From JBARCX01 sp049794535 (GTDB taxonomy: Bacteria; Pseudomonadota; Gammaproteobacteria; Xanthomonadales; Rhodanobacteraceae), in contig JBARCX010000207.1 in assembly GCA_049794535.1 (NCBI GenBank), positions 1 to 9,423 on the forward strand: a DNA stretch of 9,423 bases. Direction: 5' to 3'. The notes under the pieces are model-generated. The model made no database searches. It worked only from the letters and a program-made list of their open reading frames with translations, and had not been told where the DNA came from. How positions within the stretch are numbered: the stretch's first letter is position 1; each line of letters opens with the position of its first letter. Positions 1 to 7,437 of this stretch are shown here, one piece after another. The translations under genes were made by a program, and so were the position numbers.

Positions 1-459
1 CAATTCCTGAGTAGAGCTAGCACCACCACTCGCAGTAGCAAGCATGTAGTCCTTCATTGCCGCCGTGTGCATTGATGCTTGATCTCGTGTGAATCGTGGA
101 TGCCCCGATGACCCACTAATACCAAGTTCGCCGTATCCGCCCTCGAACGGGAGTTCCATGGCAATCGAACCGTCGCAGCCAGCAAACTCAACTGGCTGTT
201 TATGGGTCTTAAACCACTTCATCTCCGCCAGTCTCATCGCAAGGATGTAAAGCGTATTTCCCAGCAGGCAAACATCGATAGTTGAATCGTTCCTTTCATC
301 AAATATGGATACAGCGAACCGTCTCATCGTCCGCCGTTGACGATCAACAAGCGTGTAGTAGTTTCCATTGTGCACACAGAGCCTATCCCGAATGCTCTGT
401 ACGCTCTTGGCATACGCCCTATCGTTCTCGTAGCTGAAGAAGATTCCGTCATCAATCAT
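1..459 (-). CDS. Ribosome-inactivating protein (RIP)-like domain, rRNA N-glycosidase candidate; 3' end outside window
   Basis: Hand translation from the ATG at 459 gives 153 residues with no stop to the window edge. They align with the N-terminal part of ricin A-type RIPs, enzymes that remove an adenine from the sarcin-ricin loop of large-subunit rRNA. YAKSVQSIRDRL (16-27) matches the first helix. RRFAVSIFDERND (46-58) and IDVCLLGNTLYILAMRL (61-77) match the central strands, placing Tyr71 at ricin Tyr80. LPFEGGYGELGIS (103-115) puts Tyr109 at ricin Tyr123. A helix near 126-141 precedes SGGASSTQEL. The catalytic Glu-x-x-Arg helix would begin just past the edge. Five of 12 Arg codons are AGA or AGG and none is CGC, suggesting foreign origin. 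The ATG has only a weak GGG upstream. The frame continues from the 347-aa ORF after one TGA. A T6SS cargo role is inferred from position. Confidence 0.6.
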   Translation of the reverse strand, partial: MIDDGIFFSYENDRAYAKSVQSIRDRLCVHNGNYYTLVDRQRRTMRRFAVSIFDERNDSTIDVCLLGNTLYILAMRLAEMKWFKTHKQPVEFAGCDGSIAMELPFEGGYGELGISGSSGHPRFTRDQASMHTAAMKDYMLATASGGASSTQEL

Positions 460-474
460 ATTTTCAGACCCATA

Positions 475-1518
475 TCAAGAAACAACGGCCCTGAGCTCAT
501 CCAAAAAATATTCACAAATCCCACTCAGACCGTGTGAAATAAGATCCGGCGCTCCCTCTTCGAACATTCTGTCCACAATGCTTTTGTAGAAAATAAGAAT
601 GTCGCGCACAGCACCGTGCGGCGCGTCGATGAGAGCCATGGCTATCGCGTAGCGATATCTGGCCATCACATAGCCCCACAACAAGCGACCAAATATCTGA
701 TCGTATGAACCTGAAATGGCTCTTAGATGCCCATTCAAGATCATATGAGCCAGATCTACCATTTCAATTGCCACGTGCCTTTCGACGAGGCAATCGGCCT
801 CGTTGTACTCGGAGTCAAGGTGACTCACTGCCCCGTGAAAGTAGGTGACTACGTCTTTGATATTTTTATGCAGACCAGACGCCTGCACCAGCTGATACAG
901 CGGGTGTCCATTGATAGATAGCTCACGAAGAATTTGATGGGCATCCTGCTTCGGAAGCCCGTTGTGACCGCGTGATTTTTTTCCTTGGCACTGAAGACTG
1001 GCTCCAGCACAAACAACGGTTGAACCACGCGCAACAGCTCCTGTGCATACCAGATTGTCAAGCGCAAGCAGCGTCGTAAAGGTAACAATGCATCGCCTCC
1101 TGGCATGAGCGGTGGTATCTTCGTTCAAAGACCTTGGCTGAAACCCAAACGGCCCCACTCCCCCGCGCTCAGCCTCAACGGATATAAGGCCAACCTGCTG
1201 GCAATAGAAACACACGACAGGCTGACAGCCGGACGCTCGCCCATTAATACTCACCGGCGCCACGATCATCGTCGCCATCGCATTGGGATGAGGTGCGTCA
1301 CGCTCTCGCTCCAATTGCTGCTTAACATTGCGCCACGACCGCTCGTCTCTACCTGTGGGAAGATAGGAAAGCGCGGTCTCTATTTGAGCTTTCCCAGGAA
1401 CAGACACGCCGTCGCCAGCAAATCCACCGGCTCTCGTGCATACGTTGCAAGTGATCTGGATCAAGGTTCCATGGATCACTCTTACGATGAACTTACCTTT
1501 TAATACGACGACTTTCAT
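475..1518 (-). CDS. Unrecognised 347-aa protein with two CxxC motifs, next to a RIP-like ORF
   Basis: I do not recognise this family. From the chosen start (MKVVVLKGKF, with GGAG 9 nt upstream) the protein has no signal peptide and no clear membrane segment. The N-terminal half (to about residue 190) is Cys-rich, with Cys at 24, 27, 98, 103, 106, 143, 158, 170 and 177. Two of these pairs are CxxC (CNVC at 24-27, CFYC at 103-106), which could bind metal. The C-terminal half (about 190-347) looks helical, for example EMVDLAHMILNGHL, FGRLLWGYVMARYRYAIAMALI and GICEYFLDELRAVVS. It starts 43 nt after clpV and ends in TGA at 477-475. The same frame then stays open into a RIP-like segment. It could be the N-terminal delivery part of an interrupted toxin, a chaperone or adaptor, or an immunity protein; nothing in the sequence decides this. 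Confidence 0.6.
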   Translation of the reverse strand: MKVVVLKGKFIVRVIHGTLIQITCNVCTRAGGFAGDGVSVPGKAQIETALSYLPTGRDERSWRNVKQQLERERDAPHPNAMATMIVAPVSINGRASGCQPVVCFYCQQVGLISVEAERGGVGPFGFQPRSLNEDTTAHARRRCIVTFTTLLALDNLVCTGAVARGSTVVCAGASLQCQGKKSRGHNGLPKQDAHQILRELSINGHPLYQLVQASGLHKNIKDVVTYFHGAVSHLDSEYNEADCLVERHVAIEMVDLAHMILNGHLRAISGSYDQIFGRLLWGYVMARYRYAIAMALIDAPHGAVRDILIFYKSIVDRMFEEGAPDLISHGLSGICEYFLDELRAVVS

Positions 1519-1527
1519 TTCCCGCTT

Positions 1528-1531
1528 CTCC
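1528..1531 (-). promoter_or_regulatory. Ribosome binding site of the 347-aa ORF after clpV
   Basis: On the minus strand this reads GGAG, 9 nt before the ATG at 1518. It favours that start (MKVVVLKGKF) over the in-frame Met at 1548, which has no comparable site. Confidence 0.5.
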
Positions 1532-1561
1532 GCACAAATAACTATCAACGTGCTTCAGTCA

Positions 1562-4291
1562 TTAAAAATCGTAAGAAAACTCTCCATTTTTTGCACCTAT
1601 TTGCGCTCGCTCGATCGATGACCCTGCAATCATCCGATTCAAGAATTCACGCGAAATGTCAGGCAGCATTGTGTTCGTCAAAATCGCATCGATCATTCGC
1701 CCGCCCGACTCGCTTTCGGTACAGCGACTGACCACCAGCTTCACTACGTCGTCGTCGTAGTTGAACGGAATTTTGTAGCGTGCTTCGATGCGCTTCTTGA
1801 TGCGATTGAGCTGCAGCTTGACGATCTCGCCGAGCATCGCCGGGCTTAGCGGGTAATACGGAATGGCTACCAGACGACCCAGCAGCGCAGGCGGGAAGAT
1901 TTTCAGCAGCGGCTCGCGCAGTGCCTTGGCCATGCCCTCCGGCTCCGGCATCAGCTCTGGGTCTTTGCACATGCTGGCGATGAGTTCGGTGCCTGCGTTG
2001 GTGGTGAGCAGAATCAGGGTGTTCTTGAAGTCGATGGAGCGACCTTCGCCGTCTTCCATCACGCCTTTGTCGAAGACCTGGAAGAAGATTTCGTGCACAT
2101 CAGGGTGGGCTTTCTCTACTTCATCCAGCAACACGACGGAATACGGTTTGCGACGCACGGCTTCGGTGAGTACACCGCCTTCGCCGTAACCAACATAACC
2201 GGGAGGCGCACCTTTGAGCGTGGAGACGGTGTGTGCCTCCTGGAACTCGCTCATGTTGATGGTGATAAGGTTTTGCTCGCCACCGTAGAGTGCTTCCGCG
2301 AGCGCCAGCGCGGTTTCGGTTTTTCCAACACCGGACGTACCGGCGAGCATGAATACACCGATCGGCTTGCTAGGGTTATCGAGGCCAGCGCGTGAGGTCT
2401 GGATGCGCTTGGCGATCATCTCCATCGCGTGGTCTTGACCGATAACGCGACTGCCCATCAGCTTGGCCAGGTTCATCACGGTCTCAAGCTCGCTCTTGAC
2501 CATGCGACCCACCGGAATACCGGTCCAATCGGCAACGACCGCGCCGACGGCGACGTAGTCGACGGTTGGCAGGATCAGCGGATGTTCGCCTTGCAGCTCG
2601 GCGAGCTGTGCTTGCAGGCCTTTCAACTCATCCAGTGCGGCGGCACGATCGGCGTCGCTAAGTGCAGGCTCCGGTACAACGGCTTCGGCCTCGGCATTTG
2701 CGGCTTGCTCCAGTTTGCTGCCGGTGCCCTCCACGGGTGCCACATCACCACGCAGCTTGGCGCGGATGGCGAGGATTTTTTCGACCAGCAACTTCTCGGC
2801 TTGCCAATCGACTTCAAGTTTCTCCAGTCGCGTTTTTTGTATAGCGAGTTTCTCGCTCGCTACGGTTTCGCGCTCGGCGACATTCACACCTACGGTTTTT
2901 TCGCGGGCGATGATGCCTAGCTCGGTTTCCAGCGCCTGGATGCGTTTGCGTGTGTCGTCCACTTCTGGTGGCACAGCATGCTGACTGATCGCAACGCGTG
3001 CGCAGGCGGTGTCGAGCAGGCTGACGGCCTTGTCGGGCAGTTGGCGCGCGGGGATGTAACGGTGCGAGAGCTTGACCGACGCTTCCAGCGCTTCATCGAG
3101 GATCTGCACGCGATGGTGCTTTTCCATGACGCTGGCTACGCCGCGCATCATCAGGATGCCCTTCTCTTCACTGGGCTCGTCGACTTGCACGGTCTGGAAG
3201 CGACGGGTGAGCGCCGGGTCTTTCTCGATATGCTTTTTGTATTCGGCCCAGGTGGTGGCACCGACGGTGCGTAGATTGCCGCGTGCGAGTGCCGGCTTGA
3301 GCAGGTTGGCAGCATCGCCGGTACCCGCTGCACCGCCCGCACCCACCAGGGTATGTGCCTCGTCGATAAACAGGATGATTGGCTTGGGGCTGGACTGAAC
3401 CTCTTCGATCACCTGGCGCAGGCGATTCTCGAACTCGCCCTTCATGCTGGCACCGGCTTGCAACAAACCGACATCCAGCGTGCGCAGTTCAACGTCTTTC
3501 AAGCTTGGCGGCACATCACCGGCCACGATGCGCAGTGCAAAGCCTTCGACTACGGCGGTTTTACCGACGCCAGCCTCACCGACCAGCATGGGGTTGTTCT
3601 GACGGCGGCGCATGAGGATATCCACCACCTGGCGGATCTCTTCATCACGACCGACGATGGGATCGATCTTGCCGCTGCGTGCCTGCTCGGTGAGATCGAC
3701 GGTGAACTGCTTGAGCGCTTCCTGTTTACCCATCTGCGCCGGGCCCATCGCACCACTGGCTTCACCCGGTACGGCACCGCCCATATGGAAACCGTCGCTG
3801 GCGTGCTGGCCATCTTCCGGTGAGCCGGCGACGACTTCGGCGAATTTTTCGGTCAGCGCTTCTGGCTTGATCTTGTCGAACTCGGCGGAGATGGCGACCA
3901 GCGCGTTGCGTAGGTGACGCGTGCGCATGACGCCAACGAAGAGATAGCCGGTGCGTACCTGGGCCTCACCGAACATCAGCGTGGCGAACACCCAGCCGCG
4001 CTCGACGGCTTCCTCCACATTGCTGGAGAGATCGGAGATGGAGGTGGAACCGCGCGGCAGACGATCCAGCGCATCGGTGACATCACGCGCCAGGTTCGAT
4101 GGGTTGAGATTGAACTGCTTGACGATGCGGTGCAGGTCCGAGTCCTGCAGCTGCAGGATCTGGTGGATCCAGTGCACGAGTTCCACATACGGGTTGCCCC
4201 GCAATTTGCAGAACACGGTGGCGCTCTCAATGCCACGATAGGCCAGCTTGTTGAGCTTGCCGAACAACGCGCTGCGACTGATCTCTGCCAT
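1562..4291 (-). CDS. tssH: ClpV/TssH, AAA+ ATPase that recycles the T6SS sheath
   Basis: ClpV is a hexameric Hsp100-type unfoldase that extracts TssB/TssC subunits from contracted sheaths for reuse. The 909-aa length is normal. An N-domain (about residues 1-160) begins MAEISRSALFGKLNKLAYRG. The first AAA+ module has Walker A GEAGVGKT at 238-245, Walker B ILFIDEAH at 306-313 and an arginine pair at 363-364. A helical middle and linker region spans about 440-575. The second module has Walker A GTSGVGKT at 651-658, the pore-loop segment GAPPGYVGYGEGG at 694-706 and Walker B VVLLDEVEKAH at 719-729. Both ATPase sites look intact. The gene follows a repeat-containing gap after tssG and has its own AGGGA site. 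Its TAA stop is 43 nt before the next ORF. Homology to ClpB is strong, but the T6SS context and N-domain fix it as ClpV. Confidence 0.97.
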   Translation of the reverse strand: MAEISRSALFGKLNKLAYRGIESATVFCKLRGNPYVELVHWIHQILQLQDSDLHRIVKQFNLNPSNLARDVTDALDRLPRGSTSISDLSSNVEEAVERGWVFATLMFGEAQVRTGYLFVGVMRTRHLRNALVAISAEFDKIKPEALTEKFAEVVAGSPEDGQHASDGFHMGGAVPGEASGAMGPAQMGKQEALKQFTVDLTEQARSGKIDPIVGRDEEIRQVVDILMRRRQNNPMLVGEAGVGKTAVVEGFALRIVAGDVPPSLKDVELRTLDVGLLQAGASMKGEFENRLRQVIEEVQSSPKPIILFIDEAHTLVGAGGAAGTGDAANLLKPALARGNLRTVGATTWAEYKKHIEKDPALTRRFQTVQVDEPSEEKGILMMRGVASVMEKHHRVQILDEALEASVKLSHRYIPARQLPDKAVSLLDTACARVAISQHAVPPEVDDTRKRIQALETELGIIAREKTVGVNVAERETVASEKLAIQKTRLEKLEVDWQAEKLLVEKILAIRAKLRGDVAPVEGTGSKLEQAANAEAEAVVPEPALSDADRAAALDELKGLQAQLAELQGEHPLILPTVDYVAVGAVVADWTGIPVGRMVKSELETVMNLAKLMGSRVIGQDHAMEMIAKRIQTSRAGLDNPSKPIGVFMLAGTSGVGKTETALALAEALYGGEQNLITINMSEFQEAHTVSTLKGAPPGYVGYGEGGVLTEAVRRKPYSVVLLDEVEKAHPDVHEIFFQVFDKGVMEDGEGRSIDFKNTLILLTTNAGTELIASMCKDPELMPEPEGMAKALREPLLKIFPPALLGRLVAIPYYPLSPAMLGEIVKLQLNRIKKRIEARYKIPFNYDDDVVKLVVSRCTESESGGRMIDAILTNTMLPDISREFLNRMIAGSSIERAQIGAKNGEFSYDF

Positions 4292-4298
4292 GAATCTA

Positions 4299-4303
4299 TC
4301 CCT
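4299..4303 (-). promoter_or_regulatory. Ribosome binding site of clpV
   Basis: On the minus strand this reads AGGGA, 7 nt before the ATG at 4291. It supports that start and gives clpV its own translation initiation despite the 271-bp gap after tssG. Confidence 0.65.
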
Positions 4304-4370
4304 ACGGTTGCGGTGACGGCTGGATGGCCGTGATGTCAGTGGGAGAAGCCGTTATTGATTCTGTTTTTTT

Positions 4371-4519
4371 CGTCATCCCAGCGCAGGCTGGGAACCAGTG
4401 GCGATATCGCTTGATTGAGCGATATCGCCTACGTGTTTGTTTGTCTTAAACGAGCCGGGTTGCGATACAGCACACTCGTGTACTGAGGCCACTGGATTCC
4501 TGCCTACGCAGGAATGACG
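4371..4519. repeat. 149-bp inverted-repeat element (REP-doublet or MITE-like) between tssG and clpV
   Basis: Two 32-nt arms, 4371-4402 and 4488-4519, are inverted copies of each other and match at 26 of 32 positions. Each arm also folds on itself. The left arm makes a 7-bp stem TCCCAGC/GCTGGGA around GCAG. The right arm makes an 8-bp stem ATTCCTGC/GCAGGAAT around CTAC. Four of the six differences between arms are two compensatory base-pair changes that keep the stems. The arm core (GTCATTCC...GGAATCCAGTGG) resembles a dispersed palindrome class that I recall from many proteobacteria. The interior has no ORF of note; it holds a second hairpin at 4400-4429. The rest of the gap (4292-4370, 4520-4562) holds only the clpV ribosome site and a T-run at 4364-4370. 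No direct-repeat target site is obvious. Confidence 0.8.
4400..4429. repeat. Paired GCGATATCGC palindromes forming an 11-bp stem
   Basis: The 10-bp perfect palindrome GCGATATCGC occurs at 4401-4410 and again at 4419-4428, separated by 8 nt (TTGATTGA). The two copies can pair with each other, extended by G4400-C4429 to 11 bp, or each can self-pair. It lies inside the larger inverted-repeat element, abutting its left arm. Whether it is a protein-binding site or only part of the element's fold is unknown. Confidence 0.75.
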
Positions 4520-4562
4520 GCATAGGGGGTGAGGATGCGTGAGTGGTGCGAATGTCATCTGC

Positions 4563-5585
4563 TCACCCCACCGGCTTAAGTACGACGTGATCGGCATCGG
4601 CGTTTTGCTGCAGATGGCCTAACCATGTGGACAAGCCCATGCGCCCGGCCTGCCCTAACCGAATACCGGGCACCTCGGCTTTTTTCAGCACGAGTTGCAC
4701 ATCCCAGGCCTTTTCTTCGCCGACGTAGGTTTTCACTGCAGCCACTAATTGGCGCAGCGCTTCACCGCCAGGCAGGAAGTTGTTGAACTGCGCACGCGTC
4801 AACGGGCCGAGTCGCAAACGAAAGCGTTGTTGCGAACCCCACACGTATTCGCCCATTACTGCGGTGCGCCCTAGGCCCGCCACTTCGGTCGAACTGCCCA
4901 GGCGCAGATGCGCTGATGACGGCAACCGCATCCACTCGGCAACGAATTCAACGATGCGCACGGGAATGCGGAAGAAATGTTCGAGCAGGCTTTGCAAGCC
5001 TTCGGCATTGCGCGCTTGTGCCAACAGGCGGCCGGCGAAGAAGCGTTTGTATTGATCCGGTAGCGCGTCGCGCCCATCGAGATTCGGCGTGGACAAACCC
5101 ACCAATGCGCCCATGTAGAGGCGGAAGCGATCCTCGCCGGGGCGATCGAGTTGCACGGTGGGTTGCGAGTCGGCCCAGACGCGGTAGAACAGACTCAACA
5201 TGCGGTGATGAAAGATATTGGCGAACGCAGCGAAGGTGGAGTCTTTCGCATTGATTTCGCGGTCAAGTGCGTATTCGGTAAGGTGCAGCGGCAACGCTGC
5301 ATTCGGCCCGAACAGGCCGAAGAACATGCCATGCAAGCGTGCCGGCTTGCCATCACCACCCGCATCGAAACGATCCACGGTACGCGGTGCAAAGGCCAGT
5401 GATGGTGTATGGCACAGACGCACGACATCCTCCGCGGGCTTGGTCGATTGACCCAGCCGCGGCCGCTCGGGGTACGCGCACTCGAGCCGGCGAAGCGCAT
5501 CGAAAAACTCGAAGGCTTCCGGCTGCGCATGCAGCGCACGCTTGAGCGCTACAAGATTTGCCGCTTGCCGAGTTTGGCGGGCCAT
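4563..5585 (-). CDS. tssG: TssG (VasB/ImpH family) T6SS baseplate protein
   Basis: TssG is the partner of TssF in the baseplate wedge. The 340-aa length is normal for the family. Recognisable segments are the N-terminal EAFEFFDALRRLECAYPERPRLG (near residues 23-45), a LHGMFFGLFGPNAALPLHLTEYA region (near 104-126) and FHHRMLSLFYRVWAD. These are followed by LEHFFRIPVRIVEFV, a RFRLRLGPLTRAQFNNFLPGGEAL segment and a C-terminal LGQAGRMGLSTWLG. The start overlaps the tssF end by 37 nt and has a strong internal Shine-Dalgarno. The TGA stop is followed by a 271-bp gap holding an inverted-repeat element before clpV. Confidence 0.95.
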   Translation of the reverse strand: MARQTRQAANLVALKRALHAQPEAFEFFDALRRLECAYPERPRLGQSTKPAEDVVRLCHTPSLAFAPRTVDRFDAGGDGKPARLHGMFFGLFGPNAALPLHLTEYALDREINAKDSTFAAFANIFHHRMLSLFYRVWADSQPTVQLDRPGEDRFRLYMGALVGLSTPNLDGRDALPDQYKRFFAGRLLAQARNAEGLQSLLEHFFRIPVRIVEFVAEWMRLPSSAHLRLGSSTEVAGLGRTAVMGEYVWGSQQRFRLRLGPLTRAQFNNFLPGGEALRQLVAAVKTYVGEEKAWDVQLVLKKAEVPGIRLGQAGRMGLSTWLGHLQQNADADHVVLKPVG

Positions 5586-7432
5586 CGGGCCACCTCATTG
5601 CGTTCGAGTGTGCGCAGCACGGTTTCGGTGAACGAATTCACCGAGACGTAGCGCGCAAAGAATTGCTGCATGACCGAAGCCAGCAGGAAGGCGCCGGTAC
5701 CTTCGAAGGCACCGTCGTCACAGGTCAACGTAATCTCCAATCCACGACCAAACGTGATGGGTCCAGGCACCGGTACTCGTCGTACCACCGATTGCGAACT
5801 AACTGCCTTGACGCCTTCGATCTGACGCCGCGCAGCCGCATCGAATTCGTCGCAATACAGCGTAAGCATTTCGCGTAGAGCTGCTGCCCCCTCCTCCTGG
5901 CTATCACCGAGCAGCGACACGTAATTGAGTTGCAGGTGACTCAACAACCGCCACGCGGTTTCGCCGTTGGCCACCGGTGCACGCGGCTTGGTGGGGCCGG
6001 CGACGCAGCGGATGGATGTCACCGGCGCGCCGGTTTCGATGGTGAAGTCGGTACTCGACTTGCCCACCGGCATCTGCAAGGGCAGATCGCGGTTGGTGCA
6101 CATCAGCTGCATACCCACTTGGCGTAACTGGGTGGAATACGGCGCGTCGTTGGCATCCACCAGCGACACAAACATTTCGTTGCCGATGTAGCTGGAACGC
6201 GCGCCGTGCAGTTTTTGGCGCGATGAAAGCAAGCGCGGTTCGCGGCGGATGGTGTAGAACGCCGCGCTACCGCTATGCCAGGTGCGCTCGTCACTACCGT
6301 AGAAGGGCTGAAAACGCTGCTCCGGCTCTTGCCGGTCGCCGAAACCTTCCACGTTGCTGATGCTGTGAATCTCGAAATCCATTGGCCGGGTACGGTCGGC
6401 GAGGATGTGATACTCGGCCTTACCCTGTTGCAGATGGATACGATCGGCACGACGCGGGAACAAATTGATCGCAGGCGTGCAGAACAGCCTGAAGTTACCG
6501 GCATCCACCGCGTTGTGCAGGCGGCTGACACTGCGGTCGAACAACACGGTGATCTCGAACTCATTACTTTTAGAGCGCGCCAGTACCGATTTGAGACCGG
6601 TGAACACGGCGAACAAAAAGCGCTCGGGGCAGGCAAAGTATTCCTGCAGCAGCCGATAGCCACTGAACGAGCGATCGGTATACGGCAACAGCGCTTCGTT
6701 TTCAGCGAAGCCTTTGCTGTGAATATGACTGGCGTCGAAGCTTTCGCTAATCAGGCCACTTGCACCCGGCGTACGCACGACGTAGCTCACCGCGTTGCCA
6801 AGTAATTGCTCGTACAACCGCTTGGGTAGTTCATCGGCACCGGCGATAAATACCGGCAACTCGTCCATCGCCAGCATGTTGGCCTGTGCGCCGGCCGTCA
6901 CGGTGAACTTCAAGCGCAAACCAGCGCGTACCGTTTTACCGGGTGGAATCGGCACGCCGGCTGCAGCGATAGCCGCAGGTGTCTCGAAATACTTTGCCTC
7001 GGCGAGCTCCAGCGGCCACAAAGTGACATCGTGCGCGGTGCGATATTCGCAAGCGGTGCGGTCATCGTGCGCGGTGAGGCTGCGTAACGCCGTTTGCCGC
7101 GCGACGATGTAGCCAGTGGCGAGTGCGCCTTCCTTCGGATCGGGATGCAGTTGCACAACAGCCATCGAAGGCACCGGCGCGAGGTAATGCGGGTAGATCA
7201 TCTCCAGCAGATGCTGGGTGAATACCGGGTGCTGTGCATCGAGTTTCAGCTGGATGCGTGCGGCGAGAAACGCGAAACCTTCCAGCAGCCGCTCCACATA
7301 GGGGTCGGCGCATTCGAAACCTTCCATGCCGAGGCGACCGGCGATCTTTGGATACTCGCGCGCGAACTCGCTGCCCATCTCACGGACATGCTGCAGTTCC
7401 CGGTTGTAATAACGCAGCAGGCGCGGATCCAT
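5549..7432 (-). CDS. tssF: TssF (VasA/ImpG family) T6SS baseplate protein
   Basis: TssF forms, with TssG, the main wedge of the T6SS baseplate (two TssF per TssG in the solved complexes) and contacts TssK and VgrG. The 627-aa product starts with the family signature MDPRLLRYYNRELQHVREMG, followed by FAREYPKIAGRL, DPYVERLLEGFAFLAARI and LLEMIYPHYLAPVPSM. It ends with a typical WPAKLGKRQIL tail. The frame is open further upstream, to a Met at 7528, but those 32 residues lie inside the tssE 3' end and are not family-like, so the start at 7432 is chosen. It begins 5 nt after the tssE stop and its last 37 nt overlap tssG. No frameshift or internal damage was seen. Confidence 0.95.
   Translation of the reverse strand: MDPRLLRYYNRELQHVREMGSEFAREYPKIAGRLGMEGFECADPYVERLLEGFAFLAARIQLKLDAQHPVFTQHLLEMIYPHYLAPVPSMAVVQLHPDPKEGALATGYIVARQTALRSLTAHDDRTACEYRTAHDVTLWPLELAEAKYFETPAAIAAAGVPIPPGKTVRAGLRLKFTVTAGAQANMLAMDELPVFIAGADELPKRLYEQLLGNAVSYVVRTPGASGLISESFDASHIHSKGFAENEALLPYTDRSFSGYRLLQEYFACPERFLFAVFTGLKSVLARSKSNEFEITVLFDRSVSRLHNAVDAGNFRLFCTPAINLFPRRADRIHLQQGKAEYHILADRTRPMDFEIHSISNVEGFGDRQEPEQRFQPFYGSDERTWHSGSAAFYTIRREPRLLSSRQKLHGARSSYIGNEMFVSLVDANDAPYSTQLRQVGMQLMCTNRDLPLQMPVGKSSTDFTIETGAPVTSIRCVAGPTKPRAPVANGETAWRLLSHLQLNYVSLLGDSQEEGAAALREMLTLYCDEFDAAARRQIEGVKAVSSQSVVRRVPVPGPITFGRGLEITLTCDDGAFEGTGAFLLASVMQQFFARYVSVNSFTETVLRTLERNEVARWPAKLGKRQIL
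5591..5596 (-). promoter_or_regulatory. Strong ribosome binding site of tssG inside tssF
   Basis: On the minus strand this reads GAGGTG, an exact match to the anti-Shine-Dalgarno complement. It lies 5 nt before the ATG at 5585 and sits within the tssF coding sequence. It supports the overlapping tssG start, and so the 37-bp tssF/tssG overlap. Confidence 0.75.
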
Positions 7433-7437
7433 AGTGG

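Noticed and set aside
457..473. ATG at 473 as an alternative start of the RIP-like gene
   Set aside because: It is in another frame and meets TGA after five codons (Met-Gly-Leu-Lys-Ile).
985..1030. VVCAGASLQCQG in the 347-aa ORF as the start of a DUF4280 PAAR-like spike domain
   Set aside because: The short VxxGAxLxC-like match is not followed by the Pro/Cys-rich pattern of DUF4280. The sequence turns into a helical region instead.
849..1106. 85-aa minus-strand ORF within the 347-aa ORF, as a possible frameshifted piece
   Set aside because: Its translation shows no continuity with either neighbour, and the 347-aa frame is open throughout. Treated as a shadow, though with low certainty because the host ORF is itself unrecognised.
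2429..2920. 163-aa plus-strand ORF inside clpV, with similar ORFs at 3353-3823 and 3914-4333
   Set aside because: All are antisense to well-conserved ClpV coding sequence. No motifs or ribosome sites support them.
4361..4395. T-run at 4364-4370 with the adjacent hairpin as an intrinsic terminator
   Set aside because: On the plus strand the T-run precedes the hairpin. On the minus (transcribed) strand the run is A, so neither orientation gives a hairpin followed by U.
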